Positions 34,430 to 46,439 of a stretch of 64,000 bases of DNA are shown here, piece by piece. The stretch comes from Nageia nagi (lineage: Eukaryota > Pinophyta), in the NCBI GenBank assembly GCA_050084985.1, contig JBITNC010000001.1:11532001-11596000 (forward strand), in the 5' to 3' direction. Under the pieces are notes generated by a model. The model was not told the origin of the DNA, made no database searches, and was given only the letters and a program-made list of their open reading frames with translations. Within the stretch, counting starts at the first letter, position 1, and each line of letters opens with the position of its first letter. Both the position numbers and the translations under genes were made by a program.

Positions 34430-34840
34430 AAGAACATGAGGTATGGATGATGTATTTTGATGGTTCTCGATGTAGACATGGATGTGGAGCTAGAGTGGTC
34501 TTCAAATCTCCCAAGGGGACTACCAAAGGATTCTCCTTCTAATTCACATGGACCTGTACAAATAATGTTATTGAGTATGAAGCTATTTGTTTAGGGTTAT
34601 CTAAAGTAATTAGTATAGGTATTAGATGCTTGATTGTCCATAGTGATTCTGAATTGGTCATCAAGTAAGTCAAAAATCATATCAATGAAAAGCACCATTA
34701 TCTGAAGAACTACATGAATAAAGCATGAGATTTATTGGATTCATTTTTAGCTATCAATTTTGTATCTATTCCTAGAAGTCACAACTAAATAGCTAATGCA
34801 CTTACTAGAAGAGGAGCATGTTATAACCTTGCTCATTATA
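34430..34840 (+). pseudogene. RNase H of archaeal/plant type lying before RT
   Basis: Reads VWMMYFDGSRCRHGCGARVV, FKSPKGTTKGFSF, CTNNVIEYEAICLGLSK, IGIRCLIVHSDSELVIK and IPRSHN*IANALTRR. These are the five blocks of the RNase HI-like family found in plant genomes (FDGS...G..G.V..S..G, NN.AEYEAL..GL, G...L.V.GDS.LV..Q, R..N..AD.LA). Three acidic catalytic positions remain (FDG, EYE, SDS); the fourth is Asn (IAN). In many Tat elements such a domain is known as aRNH. Here it lies between protease and RT. Confidence 0.83.
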
Positions 34841-34899
34841 AAAGAGAAGCTCTTGGAGTCAAAGTTTAGTGTAGGCCTTTAGTACCCAATGTTGCAAAA

Positions 34900-35290
34900 A
34901 TTTAGTAGGTATTTGACTCTGATGAGCATATTATCAACTTCCTCATAAATGAAGAAGTGGTTCACACTTTTGGTACTTAGAAAATGCCTGGTTATTTACA
35001 AAAATTAGATGTCATTCAACTTCAAAACAATATAATACCAAAAGGACTACTCTCTTTTGAAAGACTGTTTGATTTAGAAGATGTCTTAAAGGCCAAGTCT
35101 TCAATCATCTTGAAGGAGAATTATGTTGAGCTAGAAGTAGAGCTTGGTAAGTATGTAAAAATTGATTTAGAGTGTTTTAGTATAGAAAAGGCTACTATGT
35201 ATCAAATTTATCATGAGTTTTCCTAGGTGATTGCTTGGATTTATCATGATCTTAAGACATATGACAAAGATGTCATCCAACACATAGTTG
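34900..35290 (+). pseudogene. Connector between RNase H and RT
   Basis: Open stretch MPGYLQKLDVIQLQNNIIPK with an acidic, Leu-rich part (LEVELGKYVKIDLECF) and then YHEFS*VIAWIYHDLKTYDK, the last matching the conserved 'FAWSYxDLRTYD' that precedes RT in plant Tat-like Pol. Confidence 0.6.
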
Positions 35291-35960
35291 AGCTTGAACC
35301 AAAGCTAAACCATAAAGGAAAAAATATAGACCCATAAATTCAAAGATAGAAGAAGCTATGAAATAAGAGTTAATCAAGTTCCTTTATTCAAAAATCATTT
35401 ATCATATCAAGCATTCTTCTTGGGTTACAAATTTAGTTCCTATGATAAAGAAAAGTGAAAAAAATAGACTCTATGTTGATTTTAAAAATTTGAATAAATT
35501 GTCTTTGAAAGATAATTATCCTCTCCATCATATGGAGAAGATCCTATATATAGTATCCAAAGCTTATTATTTTTGAATGATTGATGGCTATTTAAGATTT
35601 AACAAGATTTGGGTGAAGGATGCAGATCAATTCAAAATAGCATTTACAATTAAATGGGGGACATTTGCTTTGTAAAGGATGCCATTTGGTCTTTCTAATG
35701 CAAGAGCTAATTTTCAAAGAGCTATGGATCATACATTTGGTGAGCTAATAAATAATATTATATTGATCTATCTAGATGATATCACTATCTTCTCTAGAAC
35801 TAGAAGTGATCACCTAGAACATCTAAGATTAGTCTTTGAAAAATGCATGAAGTTTGGCATTTCAATCAACCTAAAAAAGTTATTTTTTATGGTTAACTAA
35901 GGAAAGTTACTTGGCCATATTGTCTCAAAAGAAGGATTAGCAATTGATCTAGATAGAGTA
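35291..35960 (+). pseudogene. Reverse transcriptase of the Tat element
   Basis: Reads SSWVTNLVPMIKKSEKNRLY, VDFKNLNKLSLKDNYPLHHM, DGYLRFNKIWVKDADQFKIA, FTIKWGTFAL, RMPFGLSNARANFQRAMD and NIILIYLDDITIFSRTRSDH, followed by KLLGHIVSKEGLAIDLDR. The active-site box is YLDD. Only a few stops interrupt. RT copies the element RNA. Confidence 0.9.
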
Positions 35961-36450
35961 AAAGCTATAGAAACATTGCCACTCCCCTCTAACAAGAAGG
36001 CCTTACAATCATTCCTTGGTCAAATCAATTTTGTTAGGAAATTTATTAATAAAGTTTTTGAAATTATATCTCCAATCACTTCAATGCTAAAGAAAGATGT
36101 ATTTTTTGGTCATGTGCTTAAAAATCCTAATATGTTAAAAGATTTCATCATGTATGCACATGGAGTAGATAGGAGCATTGCTGCAATTCTTGCATAGAAG
36201 GATGATAATAATGAAGAACACTCGATTGCTTTTCATAGTCAAACACTACATCAACATCAACAAAGGTACTCATTTATTGAAAAGCAAGTGTTTTCCATTA
36301 TGAAGGGACTCGAAAAGTTCAAGCATTATGTCTCCCATAGTAGAATCCTTGTATATACTATTCATCCAAATGTAAAACATTATATTATAGAAGGAGATCT
36401 AGGAGAAGAAAAACTAGTTGGATTACTAAAATAATAGAATACGATATAGA
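35961..36450 (+). pseudogene. Degenerate retroviral-type RNase H after RT
   Basis: After the thumb block ALQSFLGQINFVRKFI come FIMYAHGVDRSIAAILA, HSIAFHSQTLHQHQQRYSFI, EKQVFSIMKGLEKFKHYV and LVYTIHPNVKHY. These match the Ty3/gypsy RNase H blocks (DAS..GIGAVL, I.F.S..L...E..Y...EKE, V.TDH..L), but the first Asp is His and the TDH Asp is Ile. Two catalytic acids are therefore lost, while the better-kept RNase H is the one before RT. Confidence 0.8.
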
Positions 36451-36599
36451 GATTAAGCTAACCAAGCTGATCAGAGGTAGGGGTCTTTATGAAAGTATGG
36501 TTGAAGCTTCACATATGATTGCTCTTATAAAATATGAGCAACAACTTAATTAGGAAAGTGATTGGATTAAACAAATCATGGTTTATTTTCAAACTGATA

Positions 36600-37560
36600 A
36601 ATGCTTTGAAGCTCTAGATAGATTCCAAAAAGGAGATTCAGGTTGCATGCCCTTAAATTTGTCATGATAGATGACTACTTATATAGAAATTTTTTTTATC
36701 AAACCCTTCTTATATGTGTGACTCAAGATGAATTCTATAGAATATTACATAAATTTCATTACAAATTCTCTAGTGAGCATTATAATGGACCAATAATAGT
36801 AGAAAAGGTATTACAAGTTGGATATTATTGGCCCACTATATTTTAGGATTCATTCAAGATTACCCAAGAATGTGATAAGTGCAACAAATTTATGGGAAAG
36901 AGAAGAAAAGTTGCCATGCCTCACAAACCTATGGCAATCAAAGAGCCTTTTCAATAGTGGGGTATGGATTTTATTGGTGTTATAATTCCAAATTCCTTGG
37001 TAGGCCACAAGTTTATTTTAACTACAACAAATTACTTCACTAGATGGTCAGAGGCTATGCCATACAAAAATGTATATCAAGAAGTGATGATAGAAATGAA
37101 TAAAAGGATAATCAATCACTTTAGAATCCCATAGACTATAGTGTCAGATAATGGTCTAGAATTTACTGGAGGTAATCTGTCAAGCTTTGTAGCTTAGTAT
37201 GGAGTCTACTACTTATTCTATTCAAACTATTACCACAAGGTAATGGGCTACCTAAATCAACTAACAAAAATTTGACCAAAAGCATCAAGAGAATAATTGA
37301 AGGGAATCCTAGATAGTGGCATACATAATTGGACTATGCATTATGGGCTGATAGAATTAGTATAAAATCAACAATAAAGACATTCCTATATGCATTGGTA
37401 TATTGTAAAAGACCAATGTTGCCAATACACATGGAGTTACTAGCTTTAAAAATTTTACAAGAAATGAAAGACCATGACTTTGAGCCACTATAGTCAAGAT
37501 ATAATTAGCTCTTGAGATTGGAAGAAGATCAAAACAAAGCATATGAGTCATTCCAACATC
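36600..37560 (+). pseudogene. Integrase of the Tat element
   Basis: HHCC domain: ILHKFHYKFSSEHYNG and ITQECDKCNKFMGKR (both His and both Cys kept). Core: WGMDFIGVIIPN (Asp), FILTTTNYFTRWSEA, IVSDNGLEFTGG (Asp), then YNYYHKVMGYLNQ where the Glu region is decayed. YALWADRISIKSTIKTFLYA and MLPIHMELLALKI follow in order. About ten stops. Confidence 0.85.
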
Positions 37561-37870
37561 ATTAAGACATCATTAAGAGGTGGTTTGATAAGAAAAATTC
37601 TTCCTAAGTGAATTTTGATTCAGGTGATATTGTCCTCAAATGGGATGAGAAAAGAGCAAAACCTGAAAGACACCAAAAATTTGATTCTCTTTGGAGTGGG
37701 CCTTACATCATTACCTAGGCTATGGAAAATAATCCATGCAAGTTATGGGATGTTATCAGGTCTTGAGAATTACCTATTCTCATAAATAGGATCTATTTAG
37801 AACATTATTAGGTGATAAAGTAAGCTTGTATTCCTTGCAAGCTATTGTATAGTGTAAATATTATTTAAAA
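37561..37870 (+). pseudogene. Integrase C-terminal GPY module of the Tat element
   Basis: FDSGDIVLKWDEKRAKPERH, QKFDSLWSGPYIITQA-like and RIYLEHYQVIK match the C-terminal end of Tat-type integrases (GD.VL+WD, KFD.LW.GPY.I, NG..LK.Y). No chromodomain follows. Confidence 0.82.
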
Positions 37871-40800
37871 AAAATTAGTTGCATAGTTTTCAAAGAAGTA
37901 AATAGTCTTTAATGATCAAATTTAATTTGGTATTATTAAGATTTAGTGTTAGTGTACCACTTAGCTATCAAATTAAATTCAACTTAATCAAGATTTAATG
38001 TTGACATGTTGCCTAGCTATCACTAAATAAAATAGTATTTGAGAAAAGATTTTATTAGATTTCATGAACCATCATACAAGTACAACAAATTAAGTCTAGC
38101 ATGCTTTGAATTTACTAATCTAGCCTATGCCAGCTCAATCTGTATAATGCATAGGTCTTGATATCATCAAGAAGTAATTGCCATTAATGAAAATCTTATC
38201 AACCTTGAAGAAATAAAACTCCTCCCATACTCTATAGTTCAACACTTAGCTAATTTTGATCACTCAAGTTTTTAGAGCATTTAGAGCTTAAAGATTTTAG
38301 AACTAAGTTATCTGGAGAAAGAGAAAGGTTGCAAGACCTTGTATTGCCCAAATTGCTATTTTTAATGACAACCAAAGGTTCAAGAAAAGGTGTTAATATC
38401 ATGGTGACCTCTCAATCATCCTTTACAACTAAAGTGGAATAACTTGATGCTAAACTGCTCTCTTTATAAGAAGAATATCTCAAGAATGCACCAAGAATGA
38501 AATGGATTAAGATGGGAGTAATAATTCATATGGATACATGGAGAGTTGACCCTAGCCACATTCTTTTGAAGCTTAAGATACCTGAAGTGAGTGAAAATGG
38601 AAAGTCACTTGCTCATTCTAAGAGAAATGTTATGATTAACCAGGGTTTGGCATATTATGTGCCCTATGAGTCCACCTACCCTAAGATGTTATACTCCCTA
38701 GCATACATGCATCATCAAAAGGGGCACCAAATTGGAATGTTCAAGAGAATTGAAGAGGGAAATACTTTTGATTTAGTGTTTGAAATAGTGCTAGATTACT
38801 CCCTTGACTCCATCATCTAAGCATTTGTTATTCCTACAAATTGGACATTTCATGTTAAAAAATAAATTGATTTGAAAAAGAGAAACATGATTTTTATATT
38901 AATCAAGATGAAATGCTAAGCTAGATTAGTGGGAGATACCAAGATAGCAAAAAATCAAAATTCTTGCTAAGCTATCAAATAACTCTTTTTGAAAGGGAGG
39001 CCATTTGTGAAGCTATCAAATAGCTATCAAATAGCAATCATCTTAGGAGAGAAGACATAGAGAGAAGTAGATGAAGCCATGGCGCACATGGTTTATCATA
39101 TTTTAGAAGCCCACATCTGTTATGATTTTTTGGCTTTCATAACTAGAGAAATTAAGAGGTTTTTATTCAAGATTGGAAAATTAGATTTTAGACATTCTTC
39201 ATATCTTTGGTGGCTCTTTTTCTATCAAAATTTGGACAATCTTATAGAGTTGGGGATCCCAATTGAGCCAACCAATTCTAGTGCTATGCTGGTGCCAATT
39301 GACCTTATGGTGCTAATTTTGGCCAAGTTGCATGGATCTTACTATAAGTTCATGGAAAATTTATATGCAATTGCAATAAAAATTTTGATTGGAAAAACTC
39401 CTCAGTAGGCTATGCAAGAGCATAATAAGAGAGCTACAAGGCAAAAATAAAATTGATGACTAGTACTTCTTGAGAAACTACACTGTAATAATTAGGTATT
39501 GGTATTTCGTAAAACCCTCCTTTTTGCCTAAATATGTTACCTCTTCGTTGTATTTAGTAGAGATGGGTAGATAGATTTATGCCATAAAGAGTAAATATGG
39601 GTCTGGAGGCAACTTTAAATCTATTGTAAATATACCAACTTCTACCAAAAATTTTACTCTTTTAGAGATAGGATGTATAGATAGTATAGCCCAATTTATT
39701 GTACAAAATTTCAAGTTATATAAGGTGGAAACTACATGGATGTATGACCCATCAGGGGAAATTACCTAGATAATAAGGACTAGTAAGAAATGTATAGCAT
39801 TTTTCCATGACAGTAGGCTCCATATAAAATATTTTGTAAATAAAACTAAGTAGGAGGTAGAAATGTACCCATATTGAAAATTTGTACCCCTAAATAAGGC
39901 TTGGATGGCCCTATAAGGAATAACAAAATATAGGGACTGGTAAAATAAGATGTAAGATTTTGTCCTCAATCCAAAGGTTCTCACCCAATTAGCATATCTT
40001 GGGTGGGGTACCAATAAAATTTATTATTTTACAAGATTCAGATTTGAATATACCATAAAAATTCACCACATTGAAAGTTAATTATTTAAAAAATTCAAAT
40101 ATGATAAATACTAGGAGGTAAAGTATTGCAAAGATCCTCTACCAGAGTTGAAATAGCCTCTTCCTCCTCATTTTTGTGGGAAATTTACTATAGAGAAAAG
40201 GATAATGCAAACAAAATAACCATCTGGCATGGTTCAAATTCAAAAAAAGGTATAAGAAAACCTTTCAAACACTATCACTTCTTCTCAAGAACCTTCTCCC
40301 AAAAAGAAAAGAAAAGTTCAAACCCTTTCTCAAAGGGAGCAGATATTAGAGCAGGATCAAAAGCCTATTAAAAAGCCTTGATCAACTATAGCAAGGTCAC
40401 AGTCACAAATGACTATACCTTCACCATCAAAGGCCATAGAAGAAGTCCTAAAGGTGATGATATAATAAGCAAATTTTTTTGTTATAGAGGAGTTCAAAGA
40501 GCCACATGATATAGATGCTAGTGCTATAGAACAAGTTTAGGAACAAGAACAAAAGCAAACCCTAAAAGAGGGATAAAGCCAAATTTAACAAAGTAGAGAA
40601 AGTATACTTGAGGCTAGAGTGATAGTAGTAGTTGCACCCAAAGGAGGGCTAAAGATGGTGATGATGATGATGAATCTAGAAAAAAAGTCTCTAGCCCAAT
40701 GGATAAGCTTGAAGAACAAGGTGAGGCCATGGAAGAAGTCAAACCCTAACCAAAAGTCTAATAGTTAACTCCTCCTCAATAGTCCCAACCAATTGAACAA

Positions 40801-42238
40801 GTTGAGACACCTATTGCAGGTGAAATTACTTCCACTCATTCTTTTATTCCTATAGCCTCGTAAGAGAAAATAAAGTTAATTTTTTCTACACAAATTGTAG
40901 AGCCCATTGATTGGGAAACTTTTGTTGATAAATATCCTATGCTCCTTGAGTAATAGTCAAGAATTTTGAGCAAAGTAACATAGATGGGAGATGAAAATTG
41001 CTCAGATGCCTTTCAAAGAAGGGCACCTAGATTTTACTCCCATGGTAATAATAGATGTAAATATGCAAAGTGCATTAGCTATTGAAAAATATAGATTTCT
41101 TTTAAATACTTCAATGGTAACTAGTAAAATTCTTTAGGTAATGGAAATTAAAATAGAGAAATTGAATAAAAAAATTGATCAATATAAGAAAGACTACTCT
41201 CTTAAAGACAAAATAGTAGTTGGGTTATAGAATAAGAATAAAAAATTGATTGTAAAGCTTGAGAAATAGAATACAAAATTTGATAAGAGCATGGTAATAT
41301 CAAAAGTGGAGCTAGATACTACAAATCAAGTGATAGAAGAGCTCAAAGCTTAGGTTGCAGTCATTGATGTTCAAAAGATCAAACAGATTAAGGTTGAGAT
41401 GCAAACTATCAATGTAGCAAATAAAGTTCTATCAGATGATAAGGCACAACTATTATTTCTCATGAAAAACTTTAGAAAATCCTTGTTAGAGCAAGTTGGT
41501 GATAGAATGATAACATTATCTCACTTGCAGCTACTCAAGAATGAAGTTATATAGGCCATTAAGGAATTTCATGCTCAAAATGCTCTTCATAAGCTAGCTC
41601 TAGATATACCCAAAATAATTTTGGAAAGAATGCAGGTCTGATTAAGGATTGTGATTGAAAAGGAGTTCATAATATTCTCCTCTATGCCAAAATAATCATA
41701 TCAAAAATGATCTAAGAGATTTGTGAACTTCAAAGTTTAGTATTCAACATGGACATTAATAAATACTAGCTCATAATAGAGTTGGGATTTATTAACAAAT
41801 TCTTTAATTCTTTAATTGAAATAAAAGCTCTCAAAATATGAGAAGAGTAGAATGTATAGGGTAGTGCTACCAATTGGGTAGCCAATACCATTCAATTCTT
41901 AAAAAAATCTTTTTTTGAGATACAAATCTTAGATCTACAATAAATAAATGAATTAGCTCAAGAAGCCATTATAAAATGTTTACATGCTGGAAGGCTAAAT
42001 AGTGTCTTGGAAGCATTCAGAGTAAATATAGAGAAGATTAAGGTATCCCTCATCCTATCACAATCTAATTATAAAGATCTAAGTGATCTAAATAAAAGGA
42101 TGTAGGCATTCCTACCACCAAACATGATGGTAGCAATTGAGACTGCAACCAGATCCACTTCTAGGTAAGCCACTGGGAGTAATAGTTGAAGGATTCTATT
42201 GTCCAATAGGTAGAGATCCCAAAGAGTTTTCAAAAGTT
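37871..42238 (+). pseudogene. Accessory coding region between integrase and 3' LTR of the Tat element
   Basis: About 4.4 kb that ordinary gypsy elements lack. First part (38400-39430): open stretches of 107 and 109 codons, with KMLYSLAYMHHQKGHQIGMF and AHMVYHILEAHICYDFLAFI; I do not recognise a family. Middle (40120-40900): Lys/Ser/Pro/Glu-rich, low complexity. Last part (41030-41650), reading through stops: KIEKLNKKIDQYKKDYSLKD, KNKKLIVKLEK and VELDTTNQVIEELKA, a long heptad-like Leu/Ile/Lys/Glu pattern suggesting a coiled coil. Most stops are TAA/TAG where Gln fits, so it was once one long frame or two. Tat relatives such as Retand are known to carry extra ORFs here. Confidence 0.65.
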
Positions 42239-44345
42239 TATATTCCTTCAAAATAACACTCAAAATTTGGGTTAATTCTATTAGTTTTTATTCTTCATTA
42301 TTTCATTATTTACTATTTAAGAGCTATGTATATAAGAGCACCCAGGGGACATTATTCTTTTAAAGTCTTCACAAGTTATAAAATTTTGTATTCTTTCATT
42401 TTAAATCCTCCTCTTTTTATTTCTTTTCTTTAAGGTGTCTAGAGTCATTTTTTTAGTAGTACCCAAGAATTATGTAAATACAGATACCTAGGAGTTATGC
42501 CAATTTCATTTCCTTTTATTATTTAGTGATTGGGAGTTGAGAGTGCTCGGTAGTCATGTCATCTTTTTTAGTATACTCAAGAAGTCATGTATGTAAAAGG
42601 TTCTTGGAATCATATTTATTACCTTAGAATCTATAGGAATTATTGGCACAAATATCCAAAACTTGTACAGATTCAAAGTTCAACTTTTGAAGAATATCAA
42701 TAGTGCTCAAGGATTTTGAAGGATGACATCATAATTTTCAATTAGAATCAATGAATCCTAGTAGAATCAAAATATAAATAAATCCTAAGGATTTTAAAAG
42801 ATAAAATCATAATTTTTAATTAGAATCAATGGGTCCTAGTAGAATTATAATATCAATAGTACCTAGGGATTTTGAAAGATGGTGTCATAATTTTCAATTA
42901 GAATCAATGGGTCCTAGTAGAATTAGAATATCAATAGAGCCTAAGGATTTTGAAGGATGATATCATAGTTTTCAATTAGAATTAGTATGTCCTAGCAAAA
43001 TTAAATTATCAATAGAGCCCAAGGATTTTGAAGGATGATATCATATTTTTCAATTAGAATCAACGAGTCTCACTAGAATCAAAATATCAATAGAGCCTAA
43101 GGATTTTGAAGGATGATGTCATAGTTTTCAATTAGAATAAGCAAGTCCTAGTAGAATCAAAATATCAATAGAGCCTGATGATTTTAGAAGATGATATCAT
43201 ATGTTTTGGTGAAAATAAGAAGGTTTCAAAATAATTAGATCATTAATAGAGCCTAAAAGAAGAACATAGAGCTTGCCAAGCAAGTGAAAGAGTAATGCAT
43301 GAGAAAGAACACTTGGGTCCACTTCATCTTAAGTGTTTTACCCCTAGAGCCCTATTAAAATGTCAACACCAACTCAATTCTACATAATAATTACAATTCT
43401 TCTTGAACCAAGTGAACATAATGTCTATCAACCATCATTACTCTAATTACTAACATTCATAGTAGAAGATCATAAAGATTACAGAGAAGTAGATAGTAGT
43501 TAATAAAGCATAATACCAAATCATACCAATCAATATGCAATCAAATAATTTCTCAATAAGCTATAGTGCTACCTTTAATTAGTAGCAATGTTATATTCAA
43601 TTAGATACAAAATTAAAGGAGTAGTCAATGATATGTCAAAAGGATTATAGCTCTATGTGCATGGCTGACTAGAAGTTGCAAATTCCCAAATAGTTATGTT
43701 GATTAGTACTTATTCACTATATATTCTAGCATAGTTGTAGCATTTATATAAATAGTTTTGTTTTAGTTATTTCATTCAATGCTAGTAGTAATGTATATTA
43801 ATGAAATCCAACCACCCAAGGAGAGGGGAAGTACAAAAAGCTAGTTGTTAGAAATAAAAAAGGTCAAATATTTTAGCAAATTTGCCTTAATATGTAAGAG
43901 AAATTCACATATAATAATACAAATAGATAATGCTTTGCCCTCTTTCAATAAAATAACTATAATTTCTTTTATGAATGTTATGTGTGGAATGTTTTCTTCA
44001 AGTTGTGGCTATGTGTTGTGATTATGAGACCCTAAATGCAAGATAGTTTGCTATTCTTAATCTTGGCTATGGATTGCTACCTATGCTGTAATGGTTAGGT
44101 TATAAATTTTCTATTTTAGTTATTTATTTTCTCATCTCTTTCTTATAACTCTTCATCTTTTTATTCCTTTCCTATTACTTTTGATCTTAAATATAAATAG
44201 GAATCAGCCTATAAACTAGAGATTGAGCAGAAAACCAATATGAGCACATCCCCACCACCTTCTACTCTTTCAAGGAACCTACCATTGTAGGAAGTGGAGA
44301 ACATGACTAGAATAAACCCTTGAGGTTACACTATATCGATCAACA
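42239..44345 (+). repeat. 3' LTR of the Tat element
   Basis: Begins TATATTCCTTC and ends ATATCGATCAACA, followed by CATAC. It carries a 78-bp array with unit starts at 42694, 42772, 42850, 42928, 43006, 43084 and 43162. Confidence 0.88.
42690..43240 (+). repeat. 78-bp tandem repeat array in the 3' LTR, seven units
   Basis: Exactly 78 bp between all seven ATATCAATAG-type starts; same unit as at 30070-30620. Confidence 0.88.
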
Positions 44346-44350
44346 CATAC

Positions 44351-45300
44351 CTAAGGTAAGTAACTTGCAATCTCAAAGGAACCTACAAGTCATAAGTAGC
44401 TTAAATAACAAGATCAATTAGATGCAACATATTCATCTCATTAAAGATAGATGAATCATACAAATGCTATCATGAATTGATCAATGGTGCACTATAAGTC
44501 ATCATAAAAATGCCATGCCAAAAAACTCATAATCACTTGCTATATATAAAACATATGTTGATTATCATTACAAAATAGAGCATGCACATACGAGTTCCTC
44601 ACATATGAATAATTGAAGGATAAGTAAATAGTGCTAGATTGGATATTATTTTACTTTAAAAATTTATACAATAAGTTTTTTATATAGAGCAAAGTTACCA
44701 TGAAGGTGTATAACAAAATCAACACTATACAACACAAAATTCTCTTAGGAGTGAAGTTATCATCACAAACATGAATTCATTATAAGATTTCAAACTTCAT
44801 TCCCCTTGAAAGCAACTTTACCAACCTAATAGAATCCCTAAGCTTACAAAATTAACCTTCTAAGAGGGGATTGGTGAATAAATCAATAAAGGTTAAGGTG
44901 TATGGACAATACTCTAGGTGTATGATGCCATCAAGAACCTTCTTGATAAAATGGGCATGGATTTCCACATATTTTATTTTCTAATGGAACATAAGATTAT
45001 TAGCCAAATAAATAGTTGATTTATTATTTGAAGAAATCAAATATGAGCCACCTTGCTCATACTTAATTTCTTTTAGAATATACCTTAGCCAAATGGCTTT
45101 CTAGGCTACAATAGACATGGTATAGTATTCAACTTTTGTGATGAAAGAGAAATAGTAGGCTACTTATTGGAAGTCCAAGAGATAGCATTTGAACTAATGC
45201 TAAACATATATGTAGAGGTTGAATTTATATCATCTCTATCTCCCCCATAGTCATAATTTAAGAATCCAAAGAGAACAAATGAGGGCAACTTAGAATACTT
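44351..45300 (-). pseudogene. RNase H end and 3' part of copia 1
   Basis: Minus-strand reading, across frameshifts, gives AISWTSNK*PTISLSS (the SWxSKKQxxVxLSSTEAEY block), then pieces ANNLMFH, KYVEIHAHFIKKVLDG (HIDIxxHFIREKV block) and DLFTNPL-like sequence (the Dx(F)TKxL end). It lies directly against the Tat target duplication at 44350; the LTR is on the far side, at 29392. Confidence 0.78.
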
Positions 45301-45479
45301 GAGAGCAAGATCCTTAGTCTCTACAACATACCTCAATATTTGTTTAATAGTAGTAAGGTGCTCAACATAAGATTTTTACATGAATCATACCATCTAATTC
45401 ATTGGAAAGGTAATATATATCCTAGATATATTCAAATACAAAAAAATACCAATTAATTTCTTGTAAGCTATAGCATCAA

Positions 45480-46300
45480 CCAACTAAGAGTTAGAGCTTA
45501 GAGAAATAGTGATTCTAGGTGAGACTAAGATCATAGTATATCTACACTCCTCCATTCCAAACTTCTATAAAATATTTGATATATACATAGATTGATTGAG
45601 ATAAATACAATCTTGTATTGATGCACTTGCATTCCAAGATAGTAGTGCAAGAGACTAGGATCAGTTATTTTAAATGTTGCCTTAAGTTTGGATATGCACT
45701 CTTGAATGGTTTCATCATTATTCTTAATTATTAGAAGATCATATACATAAAGGAAAATCAATACCACATCTTTTTTTTGATTGAGTACATATAGATTGAA
45801 GTCAAAAAAACACTTGAAGAAACCAATATTTGCAAAATACCCTAAAATCTTTTTGTACTAAGCTCTAGATGCTTGCTTAAGTCCATACAATGACTTCTTT
45901 AGCTTACACACAAAGGAATCTTTGTCTTCTATAATGAACCCTTTTGGCTGATTCATGAAGATTTCCACATCTAATTCACCATTACAAAATGCACTCTTGA
46001 CATCAAGTTGAAAAAATTTCCATCTTTGAGTTGCAAAAAGAGTAAGTATAATTCTAATAGTAGGCATCTTTACCATGGGAGTAAACGTTTTCTCATAATC
46101 TACACTATATTTCTAAGCAAAACCTTTAGCTACTAACTTTGCCTTGTATTTATCAATATCTCCAACTGAATTAAACTTGACCTTGTAGATCCACTTATTA
46201 CCAATCACATTTTTCTCATTAGGATAAGAAACCAAGTTCCAAGTTTTTTTTTTATAAGCGGTTCATACTCCACTTTCATGATTTCCATCCAGCACTCATA
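45480..46300 (-). pseudogene. Reverse transcriptase of copia 1
   Basis: Reads MVKMPTIRIILTLFATQRW, FFQLDVKSAFCNGELDVEIF, MNQPKGFIIEDKDSFVCKLK, KSLYGLKQASRA, then LIFLYVYDLLIIKNNDETIQ and HYYLGMQVHQ. All the copia RT blocks are visible. The active-site box is YVYD where YVDD is usual, so the catalytic Asp pair is broken. Frameshift near 45800-45850. Confidence 0.88.
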
Positions 46301-46439
46301 CTTTGAAGTTTCTTTGAAGGATGAGGGCTCATGCTTGTTTTCAATCTCAAAAAATAAAGAATTGTTCAAGGTCATGCTCCTAGTTACCCTTTATGTTAGA
46401 GAATTTTATTCTTTAAGTGACTTATCAAGATCAATATCT

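Larger units (their letters stand above)
29634..44345 (+). mobile_element. Large Tat-lineage Ty3/gypsy element, 14.7 kb
   Basis: LTRs of about 2098 and 2107 bp bounded by CATAC. Between them come a leader, gag, protease, an RNase H of the archaeal/plant type, RT, a degenerate retroviral-type RNase H, integrase with the GPY end, and then about 4.4 kb of further decayed coding sequence before the 3' LTR. Size, Gag type, long LTRs, two RNase H domains and an extra 3' region fit the Tat lineage (Ogre/Retand relatives). All frames carry many stops. LTR ends read TA...TA (5') and TA...CA (3'), from TG...CA; the copy at 4670-6520 keeps TG. Confidence 0.9.
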
